Source: Bugula neritina (taxonomy: Eukaryota; Bryozoa; Gymnolaemata; Cheilostomatida; Bugulidae). Taken from it: 64,000 bases of DNA. A program made the position numbers and the translations under genes. The notes beneath the pieces were generated by a model, which saw only the letters and a program-made list of their open reading frames with translations, made no database searches and was not told the DNA's origin. Positions 12,219 to 31,000 of the stretch are shown piece after piece (positions within the stretch are counted from its first letter, which is position 1; every line of letters starts with the position of its first letter). The stretch lies in NCBI GenBank assembly GCA_964035545.1, contig OZ037769.1, forward strand, positions 12,824,633 to 12,888,632, in the 5' to 3' direction.

Positions 12219-12949
12219 TATACTGAGTAATTACAGCACTACAGTATAGTGTGGACAGAAAAGCTATGATGTAACACGCATAAGATTGATGAACGCATCT
12301 TGCAAACAAAATGATGACAGCTCATGTTGAGCTGCAGCCTGAACAGGGGAGGGGGCATTACTCCCTGTGTTGTCTCATTAGCCAATCACATTGTGACTTA
12401 TTTTGCTCTAAATAAGGCGTTTAATGGAAGGGACACATATGCAGACACCCCATGTTCAAATCATGCTAAAATTAAGGCACCCCAATACCTTGAAAATCTC
12501 AGCCTCAATTGGTTAGCAACTGTTTTTCAACACAAAGGTAGAGACATGACAGAAAAGGTGCAAAAATAAATTGCAATAAATTAACAGCACAAACAACCTA
12601 AACATTTGTAGCTTAATTAGGAGCTCCATGTTTTTAAGGAGAAGGAATGCTAAAAATTGTTCAATATATATTGTTATTATTTACACATGTGTATTGTGTA
12701 AGCAAAATTGTGTAAATTATAATACATTATATTACATAATATATTCAACAATTGTTGAACAAGTGAAGGCACCCTAGCTATCAAGGTTTTGGATCAGGCA
12801 TGAAAACTTAGAGAGATGATTAAAGGGCACAGAGGCTTATGTGTGTTAAGTGTATTATTATAGTTTCTAAAATACAAGTGACAATATAACCAGATAAAAT
12901 CTAACAAATGCGTCATTTCCACAGCAAATAATCATAATAATATTATTTG
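12219..12949. other. Duplicated spacer between D8C genes 1 and 2
   Basis: Non-coding sequence resembling 14728-15510 between D8C genes 2 and 3 (shared strings such as GAGCTGCAGCCTG and ACTCCCTGTGTTGTCTCA). A reading frame at 12324-12569 lacks domains and is not kept open in the sister copy. Confidence 0.6.
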
Positions 12950-12956
12950 TATAAAT
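12950..12956 (+). promoter_or_regulatory. TATA-like element of D8C gene 2
   Basis: TATAAAT 50 nt upstream of the start codon at 13000. Position is right for a core promoter; no experimental support. Confidence 0.35.
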
Positions 12957-12999
12957 AGCATTGTATAGTAACACACATAAAACATTTGAACTGCTCAAA

Positions 13000-14158
13000 A
13001 TGCGAAACTTAGCTGCTTTATTTTTCATCTGCTGCATGATAAAATGTAAATGTGAAAGAGAATCTACTTTCTTATATAGTCTTTCTAGTGATGGTAAGAA
13101 AACACTGTATATATTTTATATCTGAATTATATAGTGATATAGTTAGATACATGATTTAGTTTTCAGTAGCTGCAGGACACCTCAACTCTACTGATAAAGC
13201 TTGTGATGGGACTATACGTGGCCCTTCCTTGCCTTCTAGTTCAAGTTATATCTCAATAAACTGCATGCTAAATTGCATTAGGGATTTTTTAAGAAATAAG
13301 AACATCTATATATGCATGTACATATCTGGTAGAATTATTACGGCTAAAAATTTTATTTCACTTAAATTAGAAACTCTGATTACCATGTATTGAATATTTT
13401 GTATTATATAACTCTGCAAAGTTAACAAGCCCGGCTTTTGTTACATAACTTTTGTTTATTTTAAAAAAATGGTCACAATTGCTGATATGCTTAAATCTTT
13501 ATTTTAAACAGATGAATCTCTAGAAAAAATTGAGTTTGAACATTTCGAAAGAAGGATAAAATTACTCCAAAGAATGTTGGCATCTAACTGCTCTGACCCG
13601 CAACTTCAGAATATGAGGAGGGAGATAATTCCTGGTCACAGTGAGAGTCAGCTGTTAGTTGAGAAGATTCTATATGAGAAGCTGATCAGGAGATTGACTG
13701 AGTGTAGAGACAGATTGAACCCAACAACTACTACTGCTACCACATCGACTACCACCAGCAAACCTGTACCCTTTGAGTGTCAAACAGCAATAAACTTGAC
13801 AGAGAAATGGAGAACTGACATTAGAACTACATTAGACTGTGATACACATAGAATATTCGCAGATGGTGCTCCCTGGTTCAGGTTTGCTGGAGATGTAGGC
13901 AACAGGTTTTTGGACACCTGTCCTTTACCTATGAGTTGTGGATCTAAAATTGGGATATGGAGTGACAGTCCATTGCCAACGGGAGTTGGTGATGTAGCTG
14001 ACATTAAAGTTTATGGCTCAAGGGGATCGGAGTGCAAAAAGTACAGCGTCAGAATAACGGCTCTAAGATGTTCATCACTGGCAAACGATGTGATATACAA
14101 CTCAGCACCAACACATATACCCTGTGACAATTCATTCTGTGGCATGTCTGATTTATGA
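13000..14158 (+). CDS. Secreted D8C (uromodulin-like) domain protein 2
   Basis: Exons 13000-13093 and 13512-14158 (phase 1, donor GTAAGA, acceptor AAACAG), 246 residues. Signal peptide MRNLAALFFICCMI. N-terminal helical domain (EFEHFERRIKLLQRML, PGHSESQLLVEKIL, RRLTECRDRL), linker TTTTATTSTTTSKP, then a D8C domain with APWFRFAGDVGNRFLDTCP, MSCGSKIGIWSD, GVGDVADIKVY and the terminal CDNSFCGMSDL. The N-terminal helix and linker are almost identical to the neighbours, while the D8C loops differ by substitutions and small indels. The donor, acceptor and 5' flank are shared with the gene at 15584, so these two form the youngest pair. Poly(A) signal AATAAA near 14252. Probably extracellular; ligand unknown. 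Confidence 0.8.
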
Positions 14159-14335
14159 ATTATATTTGTTCTTCAGAAATGGAAATTTTTATATATTATC
14201 TCTCATTTTACCTGTTATAAATTATTACTTATAACAAGCATTTCTCTTTATAATAAAAAGCATGCTATACCAGTTTTATGGTTAAGCTATTTGATAAAAG
14301 CAGATATATTATTATAGTAGTATAATAATGAAGTA

Positions 14336-14545
14336 GTACTCTCTCTCCTCATGTCTTATATAATGCTGCATTTCTCACATAATTCCATTGTAGGGCAAGG
14401 AAAGGCTGGGACCCGCTCATTTTGCATGTGCTTCATGTATGTGTGTATAAAGACAAAATAGTTAAATCTATTTGAGTTAAATCCAAAGTATTCTACGAAT
14501 TTAGGTTTTGAGACCGCAGCTTAGTGAGACATGGAGGGAGCACTG
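14336..14545. mobile_element. Mariner-type MITE, copy B
   Basis: Same family as 32481-32683 and 11828-12043. The right terminal inverted repeat GGAGGGAGCACTG followed by TA is intact; the left end (CTCTCTCCTCATGTCTTA) has diverged. Non-coding. Confidence 0.6.
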
Positions 14546-15151
14546 TATTAAAATTAGATAATGGCAGCTTCTTTTAGTTATTAGAATTTCAAAGACATAA
14601 ACAACGGCCATACAGACTCTAACTCAAAAGGTAGTTGTATGATAATTATATGCCTTCAACGAACAGGATTCAAACCACAGACCTATATAATGGCTTGCAA
14701 GCACGTGCACCAACCACCACAAGGCTATACTGAGTACAACCCTAGCACTACAGTATAGTGTGGACAGCAAAGCTACATGATGCAAAACTTAAGATTGATG
14801 AACGCATCTCTCAAACAAGATAATGACAGCTCATTTTGAGCTGCAGCCTGGACAGGGGAGGGGTCACTACTCCCTGTGTTGTCTCACCAGCCAACCACAT
14901 TGTCGCTTATGCTTTAAATCAAGGTTTTAATGGAAAGGATGCGTGCAGACACCCCATGCTCAAATCATGCTATAAAACTAAGGCACCATAATACCTGGGA
15001 AATCTCAGTCTTAATTACTATGAGTCTTAGTTATAGCAACAGTTTTTCAAGAAAAAAGGTGCAAGAATAAATTGCAATTGATTAACAGCGCTAACAACTT
15101 GAACATCTATTTATAGCTTAATTAGGAATTTAAGTTTGTCAAAGAGAAAGA

Positions 15152-15235
15152 ATATCAACAATTGTTCAACATGTGTGTTGTACACAATACACATCTGCAA
15201 ATAATAACAATACATGTTGAACAATTGTTAATATT
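15152..15235. repeat. Inverted repeat around a flipped 37-bp centre
   Basis: Arms around CAACAATTGTTCAACATGT (to 15174) and ACATGTTGAACAATTGTT (from 15212) are inverse copies. The centre reads in the opposite orientation to the matching part of the first spacer (about 12655-12705). Confidence 0.6.
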
Positions 15236-15583
15236 TTTGTAAGCAAAATAGTATAAGTAATGCATGTTATATTAACATAATATATTCAACAGTTGTTGAA
15301 CATTTGAAAGCGCCCTATCAAGCTTTTGAATCTGCTATTAGAACTTAGAGAGATGAAAAGAAGAGACATACAGAGATCTGTGTGTGTTGAGTATTATGTA
15401 TATTGTTTGTGAAATACAATTGACAATGGAATCAGATAAAATCTCACAAATTTGTCATTTCCGCAGCAAAGCAGCTATCAGTGTAATCATCATAATAGTA
15501 TTATAATATGTATATATAATATGAGACAGGCATTATAATATGGTAGCAGACATAAAGCATTCGTTGAACTATATATACTCAAA

Positions 15584-16752
15584 ATGCGAAACTTAGCTGC
15601 TTTACTTCTTATCTGCTGCATGATAAAATATAAATGTGAAGGAGAATCTACTTTTTATAGTTTTCCCAGCAATGGTAAGAAAACACTGTATATATTTTAT
15701 ATCTGAATTATATAGTGATATAGTTAGATACATGATTTAGCTTTCAGTAGCTGCAGGACATTTTAACTCTACTGATAAAGCTTGTGATGAGACTATACCT
15801 GGCCGTTTCTTGCGTTCTATAAGTTCAAGTTGTATCTCAATAAACTGCATGCTTAACTGAAAATTATATATTTCATTATATAGAAATAAAATTTATGTAT
15901 ATACATCTGCATGGTAGAATCATTAAGGTAAAATATTCAACTGCATTTAGATTGAATATTGAATATTTTGTATCATGTCTAACTCTGTAAAACTAACAAG
16001 TAGTCAGGTTTTTGCTATATATAGGCAACTATATATATTGTCTATTTCGAAAACTATAATATTATAGTCACAAGCTTAAAATGTGAAAATCTCTATTTCA
16101 AACAGATGAATCTTCAGAAAAACTTGAGTTTGAACATTTTGAAAGAAGGGTAAAAGTTCTACAAAGAATTTTAGCAGCCAACTGCTCTGACCCTCAACTT
16201 CATAAGATGAAGAGGGAGAAAATTCCTGGCCACAGTGAGAGTCAGCTGTTAGTTGAGAAGATTCTATATGAGAAACTGATCAGAAGATTGACTGAGTGTA
16301 GAGACAGATTGAACCCAACAACTACTACTACCACATCGACTACCACTAGCAAACCTGTACCTTTTGAGTGTCAAACGGCAATAAACTTGACAGAGAAATG
16401 GAGAAATGACACTAAAACTACATTAGACTGTGATACACAAAGAATATTCGTAGATGGTTCATCCCCATGGTTCAGGTTTGCTGGAGATGTAGGCAACAGG
16501 TTTTTGGACACCTGTCCTTTACCTATGAGTTGTGGATCTAAAATTGGGATATGGAGTGACAGTCCATTGCCAACGGGAGTTGGTGATGTAGCTGACATTA
16601 AAGTTTATGTCTCTAGGGGGCTGGAGTGCAAACAGTACAGTGTCAGGATAACGGCTCTAAGATGTTCTACACTGGCAAATGATGTGATATACAACTCAAC
16701 GGAACTTACATACGTACCCTGTGACCATTCATTCTGTGGTATGCATGGCTGA
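15584..16752 (+). CDS. Secreted D8C (uromodulin-like) domain protein 3
   Basis: Exons 15584-15674 and 16106-16752 (phase 1), 245 residues. Signal peptide MRNLAALLLICCMI; helical region EFEHFERRVKVLQRIL ... PGHSESQLLVEKIL; Thr linker; D8C domain with SSPWFRFAGDVGNRFLDTCP, CGSKIGIWSD, GVGDVADIKVY and the terminal CDHSFCGMHG. Very close to the gene at 13000 in exon and intron. The D8C domain appears intact, with its cysteines conserved across all three copies. Poly(A) signal AATAAA near 16821. Role inferred from the domain only: extracellular binding, possibly immune or mucus-related. Confidence 0.8.
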
Positions 16753-18443
16753 TTTATGAATTCCTCAGAGATGGGAATATTTATAACAGTTCTTTAGCTA
16801 AGTTTTTTTCTGTTATGATAATAAAAAGCAAAATGTTCTATACATGATCAAGCTATTTAATAGAGAAGCAGATATAAGGATAATGAGGTACTAAAGTTAG
16901 GTTAAGGCAGTGTTATCAGCCTCTTTTATAGTTATTATAACAACGAAATGCAGAGGCATACTTAAAATATAGACTATATAATGATCCTTCCACACTATAA
17001 CAACGCAAGATGAGCTGTCACCATATATGCACTTGTTTTAAGTAATGTTTTTATTGATTGTTATGTGGACCGCAAAAATTATGATATCTCACGCATTTTA
17101 TACACTAAAATACCATAAGTTGGCAAATATTATATTATATATTATATATATTATATACTATAACCATGCTCATATTATAGTGTTGACTGAACAACTAAGG
17201 GGCTTCGGAGCTACAACTAAATATTATTCAGCTTACACTAATCTGATGAATTTTCAATTTTATCAAAATAAGTGCAGGTCTACAACTATTAGAGGTGTGG
17301 TGCAGACTATACAGGCAATAAAAGGCTTTGTGAACAACTTGAGTGCACCAGCTGCACTAATATTTTTCTCTGTGTATAGTTTATTACACCAACAGTTTGA
17401 TTAGGTTAAAAGTATCTTATATGAACGACAATGGTGGAAGCTGCAAATATATAAGACACTATTAAATTTTTGGCGAATAAAGTAATAGAAATAAACGTAT
17501 ATAGAAAATTCAAACTATATCTTTCGCAGGTTGTAATCCAATTGTTAAAAAAAACCCATTTATCATGGGGGCTTAATACTATAGCTTTTTCTAGCTATAA
17601 TACATGCAGCTCCTTATATATAACTTGCGGCTATTAGGCATAAAATAGCTCAGGCTTCTAATACTATAACTATTATGTAATAAACCTGGAAAATTTGAAT
17701 ATATTAACAAATCCCTGACACGCTTTACTTACATAGTAATAAAATATGCTTATATATATTAGCTTTCATCTACATACTGTTTTAAGGTTGTATGTTTAAG
17801 CAATTTTGTTTTATAATGAATTTAAAGCTAAATTGATTTAGGATTTCTGATCACTTGCAGATGATGTTCCTGCAGTAGGCTTTGGCCTTGCAAAACATAA
17901 AGAAAGTTGCATGGCTATATTGTATTTGTAGGCACTAAAATTGCGTTGTTATTATTATATGCGGCACATTTTTCTGATTTTGTAACAGCCAATAGTAAAT
18001 TTTGTAAGCATGATTAATTTTGAATAAGGCTGTTGATATATGAATAAATTTGGTAAGCAGTTATTCATATACATTTGAAAAAAGAGACTGTATGCAATGT
18101 TGAACAATAATGAACAAATTCAGTAGCTCTTTCTAAGCAGCATTTATAACTTACACTACACAGTTATAAGAGCTATAATGTATAGAGAATTCCCCTATCA
18201 AAACCATTTACTGTTGAATATATATAACAAAGGAACTATAATATTATTAAGTAGAGACGGTAAAGCAAGGTTATACGCACTGATCATTCAAGAGCTGCCA
18301 TTAGCAGATGTATGTCAGCAGTAACTGCACAAGGCAATGTAAGTTAAATTTACAAACATCTGATTAAAAGGAATTATCCATTATGTAATATAAATCATTA
18401 TTATATTATATAATGGATAATTCATTTTAATGGATAATTCATA
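16753..18443. other. Intergenic, no supported gene
   Basis: AT-rich spacer after the D8C array. A 119-codon frame at 17045-17404 begins with a hydrophobic stretch but is dominated by Ile/Tyr from AT-rich DNA and has no recognisable motif, splice sites or paralog; I do not support it as a gene. Confidence 0.45.
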
Positions 18444-18453
18444 ATAATGATTT

Positions 18454-18675
18454 AGGGAGCAGCCGTGGTCTAGGGGTTAGAGCATTTGCCTAGTAAACGG
18501 GAGGTCATGGGTTCGAGCCCAGACAAAGGCCATTGGTGATGTTAGGAAGAGCATCCAGTCATAATTGCTCCTGTGCCTCATTTAAATAAGTCCTTAGCCC
18601 ACTTTAACGAAAACCGTTTCTACAAGGGGTTTCTCACAGGGATAGCGACTACAAAATTGCGTGAGTTTTTATAAT
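18454..18675 (+). mobile_element. tRNA-Thr-derived SINE, copy 1
   Basis: Head with A box (GTGGTCTAGGGGTTAGAGCA), an anticodon loop CTAGTAA as in tRNA-Thr(AGT), and B box GGGTTCGAGCCC; then a conserved body (CCATTGGTGATGTTAGGAAG, TTTCTCACAGGGATAG) and a GTGAGTTTTT end. Flanked by the direct repeat ATAATGATTT (18444-18453 and 18676-18685), the mark of target-primed insertion. Other copies: 33195-33405, 39822-40025 (-) and 44597-44808. Confidence 0.85.
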
Positions 18676-18707
18676 ATAATGATTTGTGATAGGATTGTAC
18701 ATGTATG

Positions 18708-18840
<133 letters not shown>

Positions 18841-19458
18841 CATTTGGTTTTATATGTTATAAAGGAGTTTTCCCTTTCTCTAGCTAGCAAATTTTGCCAC
18901 CATTTGGTTTTAATTAGAATGAGTTTATTATAAAATGCTCTATATATATATTATATGCTGACATTTGTAATAGTATATAAGTAAAACCAAAATTACTAAT
19001 AATTTCATGTTTTTTATATATTTGAATGTCATGTGTATGTAAATTCTTACAAAAATATCAGATCACTTTTTAATCACGGAAGCAGTTTAGGTATTTCTAA
19101 ATGATTATTAAATATTAGAGAAAGCTTTATACAAAAATAGTGCTTATATAATATTCGGTCTTTATATTCATATAAGCTTGATGCATAGGAGTCTGTTGAC
19201 TATAATAGCAACGGCTCTTTTTGGTGTGTAAGTACTAAGCGCGGCATGATATTCTAGTAGAAAGGCGTAGTTTTCAGCTATTATTATTCATATATCAACA
19301 ACTCCACGGGCATGCAGAACAAAAGTAACACACAAAGTAAGTATTATATAGTTGATTGCATTGATTCTTATTAATCTCTATAACTTTATTGAAAACTGAC
19401 GAAGGCTAAAAGGATAAATGCAGCTATATTGACCAGTTTGCTCCATGCAACAATATTA

Positions 19459-19800
19459 GCCTAGGGCCACACGGTGCGTATTTTTGCATTCGAAAATTGA
19501 AACCACAAGTAGCAAAGGTGTCCACTGTGCTCGTTGAGAAAACATCCGCACTTGTTGCTCAGCATTCTCAATGCAAGTGCAAATCGTCTCTGTCTTCGTC
19601 ACCTTCGGCGGGTAGTTATTCAGCGAGCCCAATTTCTTTATTTTAGTGCTACATTCCAGTAAATTGCGTTTTATTGAAAGCGAGTGCGATTTAAAAAAGA
19701 CAGCTTTATTTATCACGCATCACTGACGTCACAGTGGACACCTTTGCTACTTGTGATTTCAATTTTCGTATGCGAAAATACGCACCGTGTGGCCCTAGGC
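19459..19800. mobile_element. Harbinger-type MITE, 342 bp
   Basis: Long near-perfect terminal inverted repeats of about 70 bp: GCCTAGGGCCACACGGTGCG at the left and its complement at the right. The element is flanked by TTA on both sides (19456-19458, 19801-19803), the 3-bp TWA target duplication typical of PIF/Harbinger transposons. No transposase; the interior reading frame on the minus strand is not a gene. Confidence 0.85.
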
Positions 19801-20780
19801 TTACTCCGTTACTAAAAGAAACAACACAAATGAGCAGCATTATTTTTACAAGTTAGCATGTTTTTCAACTATGTTGTGTTATAATCAATCCTGACGGCAC
19901 ACTTTTCATGGTTTTAAAAAGCTGCTTATAGTCTCAAAAGTTGGAGTTTTCACGTCAAACCAAGCTTATAGTTACAGGTAATAAAAGACTATCTTCATTG
20001 TAGCTTGAGAAATACGTACTTCATGACATCAAGTTATGAAGGTTTAATTCCATTATTGACTGCTATCATTGAAATATAATGTGGTTTATAGTATTTAGCA
20101 GATAAGCTACAAGCTAACCTGAGGTGATTGGCTAACTGCTTTACAAGCATTCGGATCTCCTACCAGCTTGTACGACTTGGAGATTGGCTATTGTGAGAGT
20201 GAAAGCACGAGGGACTCTTACACAGACTGTTGAGTGAGTAGGACCTGATATTATACAATCATAATTACATTATTATAAGCAAAGATAAACAAAAAACAAT
20301 AAATTATGTAATTATTGGTGAAACTTCACATTTACAACTATATATAAGACATCTTTTGTCTCCTTACCAGTGTAGCTATATAAAGTAAAGTATCTCCATA
20401 GTAGAAGTACCATGCATGTGATGTAAACTTTTTGAAAATTCAAATACAATTCTGTTTTAACTTTAATTTTAAACTTAGTGCCTTTTGCACTCATGCAGAA
20501 TGAATGTTGACATCAACATTAACTCCTTTATTTTTCTTTATAATGATGAAATATGATACAGTTGTGTTAAACGTCTAATTCTGAAGCTTTAGCCATTGGT
20601 TATTAAAGATGGTGGTTTATTGTAATATAGTAATATAATCTTTGAACTTTTTGACAAATGACTATTAAATAGGTAGTATAGTGCAACTCAAAAACATATT
20701 TTTGCACTCATAAAAATTAAACATGAGCAAAGTTGTTATCAATTGTTATCAAATTATTATATTATTAACAATTGTTTCAG

Positions 20781-26671
<5,891 letters not shown>

Positions 26672-28055
26672 CCACAGCTAGACCATTACAGAGCATTTGA
26701 TATTTGGTGTTTCTTGCTCCTGATCAACCTGCTACCTAGTTGATATAACTATAGCTTGATAGGTTTTAAATGTAGACTTTTAAAAAATAGTAATGTGCAT
26801 GTTGCTTTTATTTCATAAGAAACCTTTAAAGCTCATAAAATAAGGTTTACTTAAAGTTATAAACTTTGATTAACGTACTTGCAATTTTTATTTTTCATCC
26901 ATATGTTATCATATAATACACCATGATAAGTTGTTGCTGTGATTCATAATAACATATTATAGTGTTTATATATCACAAATGTTTTGTATTTATTGTTTTT
27001 TGCACTGAAAGACCTAGGGTGTTTTAAGTTTTTCTTTTCATAAAATAAAACTGAAAATTCAACAAACATTTATGCCTTGTTATTAAACACGAATTAACTC
27101 TAGAGTGGCCAGAGATCATATGCCTATTATAACATAGATATGCCAAAACTATAGCTAAGTTAATGCATGATAGGTATTCTAGTTATAACAAATGAGCTTT
27201 ACCTCAGTAATTAAGATCATAATGTAATCAACAATTAAGAATCATACCCTCTGCATATGAATGTATCATAAAAGCTGAATCATCATTTAGTTTTTATCAT
27301 TTTGGTGTAGAATTTATGTCTATGTAATGCTTATTTGGGCAACACTAAAAAATTAATAAAATTGATTGCCTAGCTTAAATCATGCTTATATTTAGTTTCA
27401 GCTTGCGAAGTGTGATATAGCCTCCCATGAATGAAACTTTTTTATTGATATAAAATAATTTCATTTCAAAAAACAAGTTTCTAAAAGGAAAATGGAACAT
27501 TGAGAATAACTATCAAAACAACAAAAAACAACATGTAGAAGATTAACAAAACAGAGAAATCATATTGCATTTGATACAAAAGTTAGTAATATGTAGAGAG
27601 CATGTGAATAACGACATGTTAAGAACTACCTTGCAGGTAACATTTAAATAACATTATTTAACTGATACAGATCCGATGTTACAGTATAGTCTATTGACTA
27701 TTTACTACACCATTTGGTTATTTCCTTATTCAGTTTGAATATATAGAAATCGAATCTTTTATTAACTAAAGATTCATACAAGTGATCAGTGCTTTGGGTA
27801 GCAGCAAGCTTTCGTCTACTGATACACGAACATAGCTGACTAAGAAATACAAGATGACAGGTCTTCAATATGCTAAATGTTTATATTAGGTTTGACTGTG
27901 TGGTTCACAGAATAACCTGCTACTTGTGTGGTCCATAACTCAGACTGCAGTATATGAGGGTGGGTGGTGTCTCTCACCTATATACATACAGTGGGTGGTC
28001 TGCCAACAGCTTCACACTCTGAGCACGCTCCCTAATCACCAACTTGGCGGCAACT
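26672..28055. other. Intergenic between convergent TRIM-like and EFL1 genes
   Basis: Spacer between the 3' end of the + strand TRIM-like gene and the 3' end of minus-strand EFL1. Contains candidate poly(A) signals for the former (AATAAA near 27045) and for the latter on the minus strand (near 27757). No other gene or repeat recognised. Confidence 0.5.
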
Positions 28056-31000
28056 TCACTTCTTTTTACCGAGCGTTCGCTGCTTCTCGGCGTGCATCAC
28101 TATCTTCTCTTCTGTCCTCAGACCTTTCCTTTTTCTAACCTGATTAACGTAGTTCTTAGCTCGGTTCTGAGAGTCATACTTCTCTCCATAATGGGCCATT
28201 TCCTCTTCTGTACACGGCTCCCAGTATGGATCTAAGTCTATAGTCTGCAAAGCAGTCAAACAGACGGTTTTATATATCATGAAAATAAAATAAGTTCAGT
28301 AACTTGTATGCGACTTACACAAAATATTTTGCAATCGTACATTTGTGTACATCAATTGAACACTCATTAGCAGTTGAAAGATACATGGGCCATTTTAGTT
28401 AATTTTGTACACACTCAAAATCTCCAGGTTTTGGCTATTTTTCACAATCTGGCTGCTAATTTGCATGGGTTTTTGCTCAAAACTAACAAAATATTAATAA
28501 ATACAACTAAGTAACCAAGGTTCTTTTTAATTTTGCTTAGTTTACCATGTTTTTTTCTAATTATTCAGCTAATTTGGAGTTGCGGACTATTACCAAAAAC
28601 CTGTTACGGTTTGCAAATCCAAACTAACTAGTGGATTAGGAGAAACATAGGAAATTGAGAAAAATTAAGAAGAATTTTGACTATTTAGTTGTATTTATTA
28701 AAAATCTGTTAGTTTTGAACAAAAACCCATATAAATTGTGAAAAATAGCTAAAAACTGAAGATTTCGAGTGTATACTAAACTAAGTAAAATGACCCATAT
28801 TAGCTTAAGATTTCTGTTGAAATACCAACAGGATAAAATAGCCATCAAAAACCCACCTCCCAGTGACTGAATGCCAGCTGAGGACTAGCTAGTCCACTTG
28901 TTCTCTTTCTGATTTCATCACAAAACCCAAAACTTTCAGCTACAGGAAGCACAGCTGCGATGTTGAAGATTTGATTCCCCTCTTGCATATCTTCCGCTAT
29001 AACTCTACCGTTACGTTTTCCGATTACACCATACACTTTACCTGGTGGATGAACACATTATAATTATAGAGATTATTGGATTATTAGATAGTTGAAACAT
29101 ATCAACAATTAGGTTAACCTTCTAAACAAAATGCTTGCAACATGAATTAAGACAAGTTTAGACTGAAACTTGTAGTAAAATTATGAGTTTGCACCAGAAT
29201 GTATTGACAGAGAAGTTGAAACAATAGATACCTATTATGTAAAAATAAGCAGGAGTGAAATGAGGTAAAGAGGAAAACGAAAATCACAGGCTATGATTAC
29301 ACAGAATTAGAAACCAGGACAGTTGAGATGGCTAATGCTTTAGCTCTGTAAAAATTATATTACCACAGTGGGCTTAAAAGCCACCATCCCAGTTAAACAG
29401 AGGAGATGTACAACAGACGATACTCAGCTGCTGCTAGCAAATGTTTTAGGTCATAAAGTTGTTTGAACCAAACACCACCTCTCCGCATTTAACCCAGAAG
29501 TATACCTAGCACGTTGGCAGTAGCCTGGATGTCACAAGAGTACATGGCGCACATGATTCGCTGCGGCTGAGCCTGGAACGCTCTTCGACAGGCTTCCTTG
29601 ACTGACGAGATTATTTGACCCGAGTTCGTCGCACCGCCTGCAGCACTCCGCTTTGAACCGGACAAATTGGAGGCGGACCCAGATATCACAGAGGCGGAGT
29701 CACTTTCTACGTCACTTCCTGTTTCTTCTCCTTCCTTTAGTTCCGACACTAAACAAACAGAGTTTTAGATAGAAGGAAAAGTTGATCTGTATACTCTAAA
29801 CATTACAAGTTACGGTCTAGATAAGTTTCTGTTAATCACTTTGGTATAAAGGACACATTTTAACATACATACACCAGTTACAACCCACCTGTTGGATTAG
29901 CTATATGAGTCACTTCCCATTTTCTGACAACAAAAGCTACGCCTCTGATTGGTTCACCGCACATTGGCCCAGTAAGGGTAGCCAGTTGGAACCCATTGAC
30001 TATGGACCCATCAAACTCTCTGAGAGTCAGGCTGCTGGTATCTTGGTCCAACATGGCCCAAATACTGGGCCGGCTGTAGTCCATCACGCCGTTAATCAGC
30101 AGATTGGGGCCATATTTCCTTGGCCCAAAACACCAAATTCTGGAAGCTAAGCTCTTCCATTCATCTACGCCAGAATCGACCAACACTTGTTCAATCTGTT
30201 TACGTAGACTGTGTAACTTGTCTAGGGACTGCTGATTAAGGCTGGTTTGTCTGTCAAATTTAGTAGTTCTCCCTCCCATCAACTGAGATAGGTGGTGATC
30301 TAAGGCTTGCAGGAGGTTATCGTGAGAGTCTATAAGTGCTGTCACAGCAGCGGGTAAAGGAAGTGCCTCTATTGACAGCGTGACAGCGCCCTGTCTTATG
30401 GTGATCAGCTTCTCTCCTGTGAACAGCAGAAATGACAGTGAAATATAATGTACCATGTACAATACATTAATATTTATTGTTCCCTTAGAAGTTTTATAAT
30501 GATGAGAAAATAATTTCAATATCAGTATAAATCTGTTGAACCAAAACTTGCACTGAATTGATGTTACAGAAGGTTGCATAAATATACACACTAACTGTGA
30601 CTACCACATGCTATACACTATATACTATATACTACACACTATATAGTATATACTATACACTACACACACTAACACATATACACTATACATACAAATAGCT
30701 GACAAGTAAAAGAAGCAGTAGTTATAGGGTTAAAGGTGAAAGTCATTCACAAGTCAAAAGGTTACAAATACAACTCTAAGGCTAACATAAAGTAAGAATA
30801 CCACACCCACACTGTAATACTAGAGAACAATATGAATATACTATTTAGGAATTGAACATATTCTAAAATTAAATTTATGAGCAACTAACTTCACAATGTC
30901 TATATTGATTATATTCTATTATTGGTAATTTTTTTAAATTTAAACTAATAGGCTACATGTATAAAACTTCCTAAAACAATATCTGAGGATGATAAAGGCA

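Larger units (their letters stand above)
14159..15583. repeat. Duplicated spacer with MITE and tRNA relic
   Basis: Second copy of the inter-gene spacer. It contains the mariner-type MITE (14336-14545, right end GGAGGGAGCACTG then TA), the degraded tRNA-like piece (about 14648-14727) and an inverted-repeat block at 15152-15235 whose centre is flipped relative to the first spacer. No gene. Confidence 0.65.

Noticed and set aside
12324-12569. 81-codon frame between D8C genes 1 and 2
   Set aside because: Lies in a duplicated spacer and is not kept open in the sister copy near 14.8 kb.
17045-17404. 119-codon open frame after the D8C array
   Set aside because: Composition is that of AT-rich DNA (Ile/Tyr-rich), with no domain, paralog or splice signal.
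19312-19336. First coding exon of the TRIM-like gene at 20781
   Set aside because: ATG plus donor fits, but no intermediate exon with the right phase was found, so it was not included in the gene model.
19456-19716. Minus-strand 86-codon frame
   Set aside because: Inside the Harbinger-type MITE; no transposase similarity.
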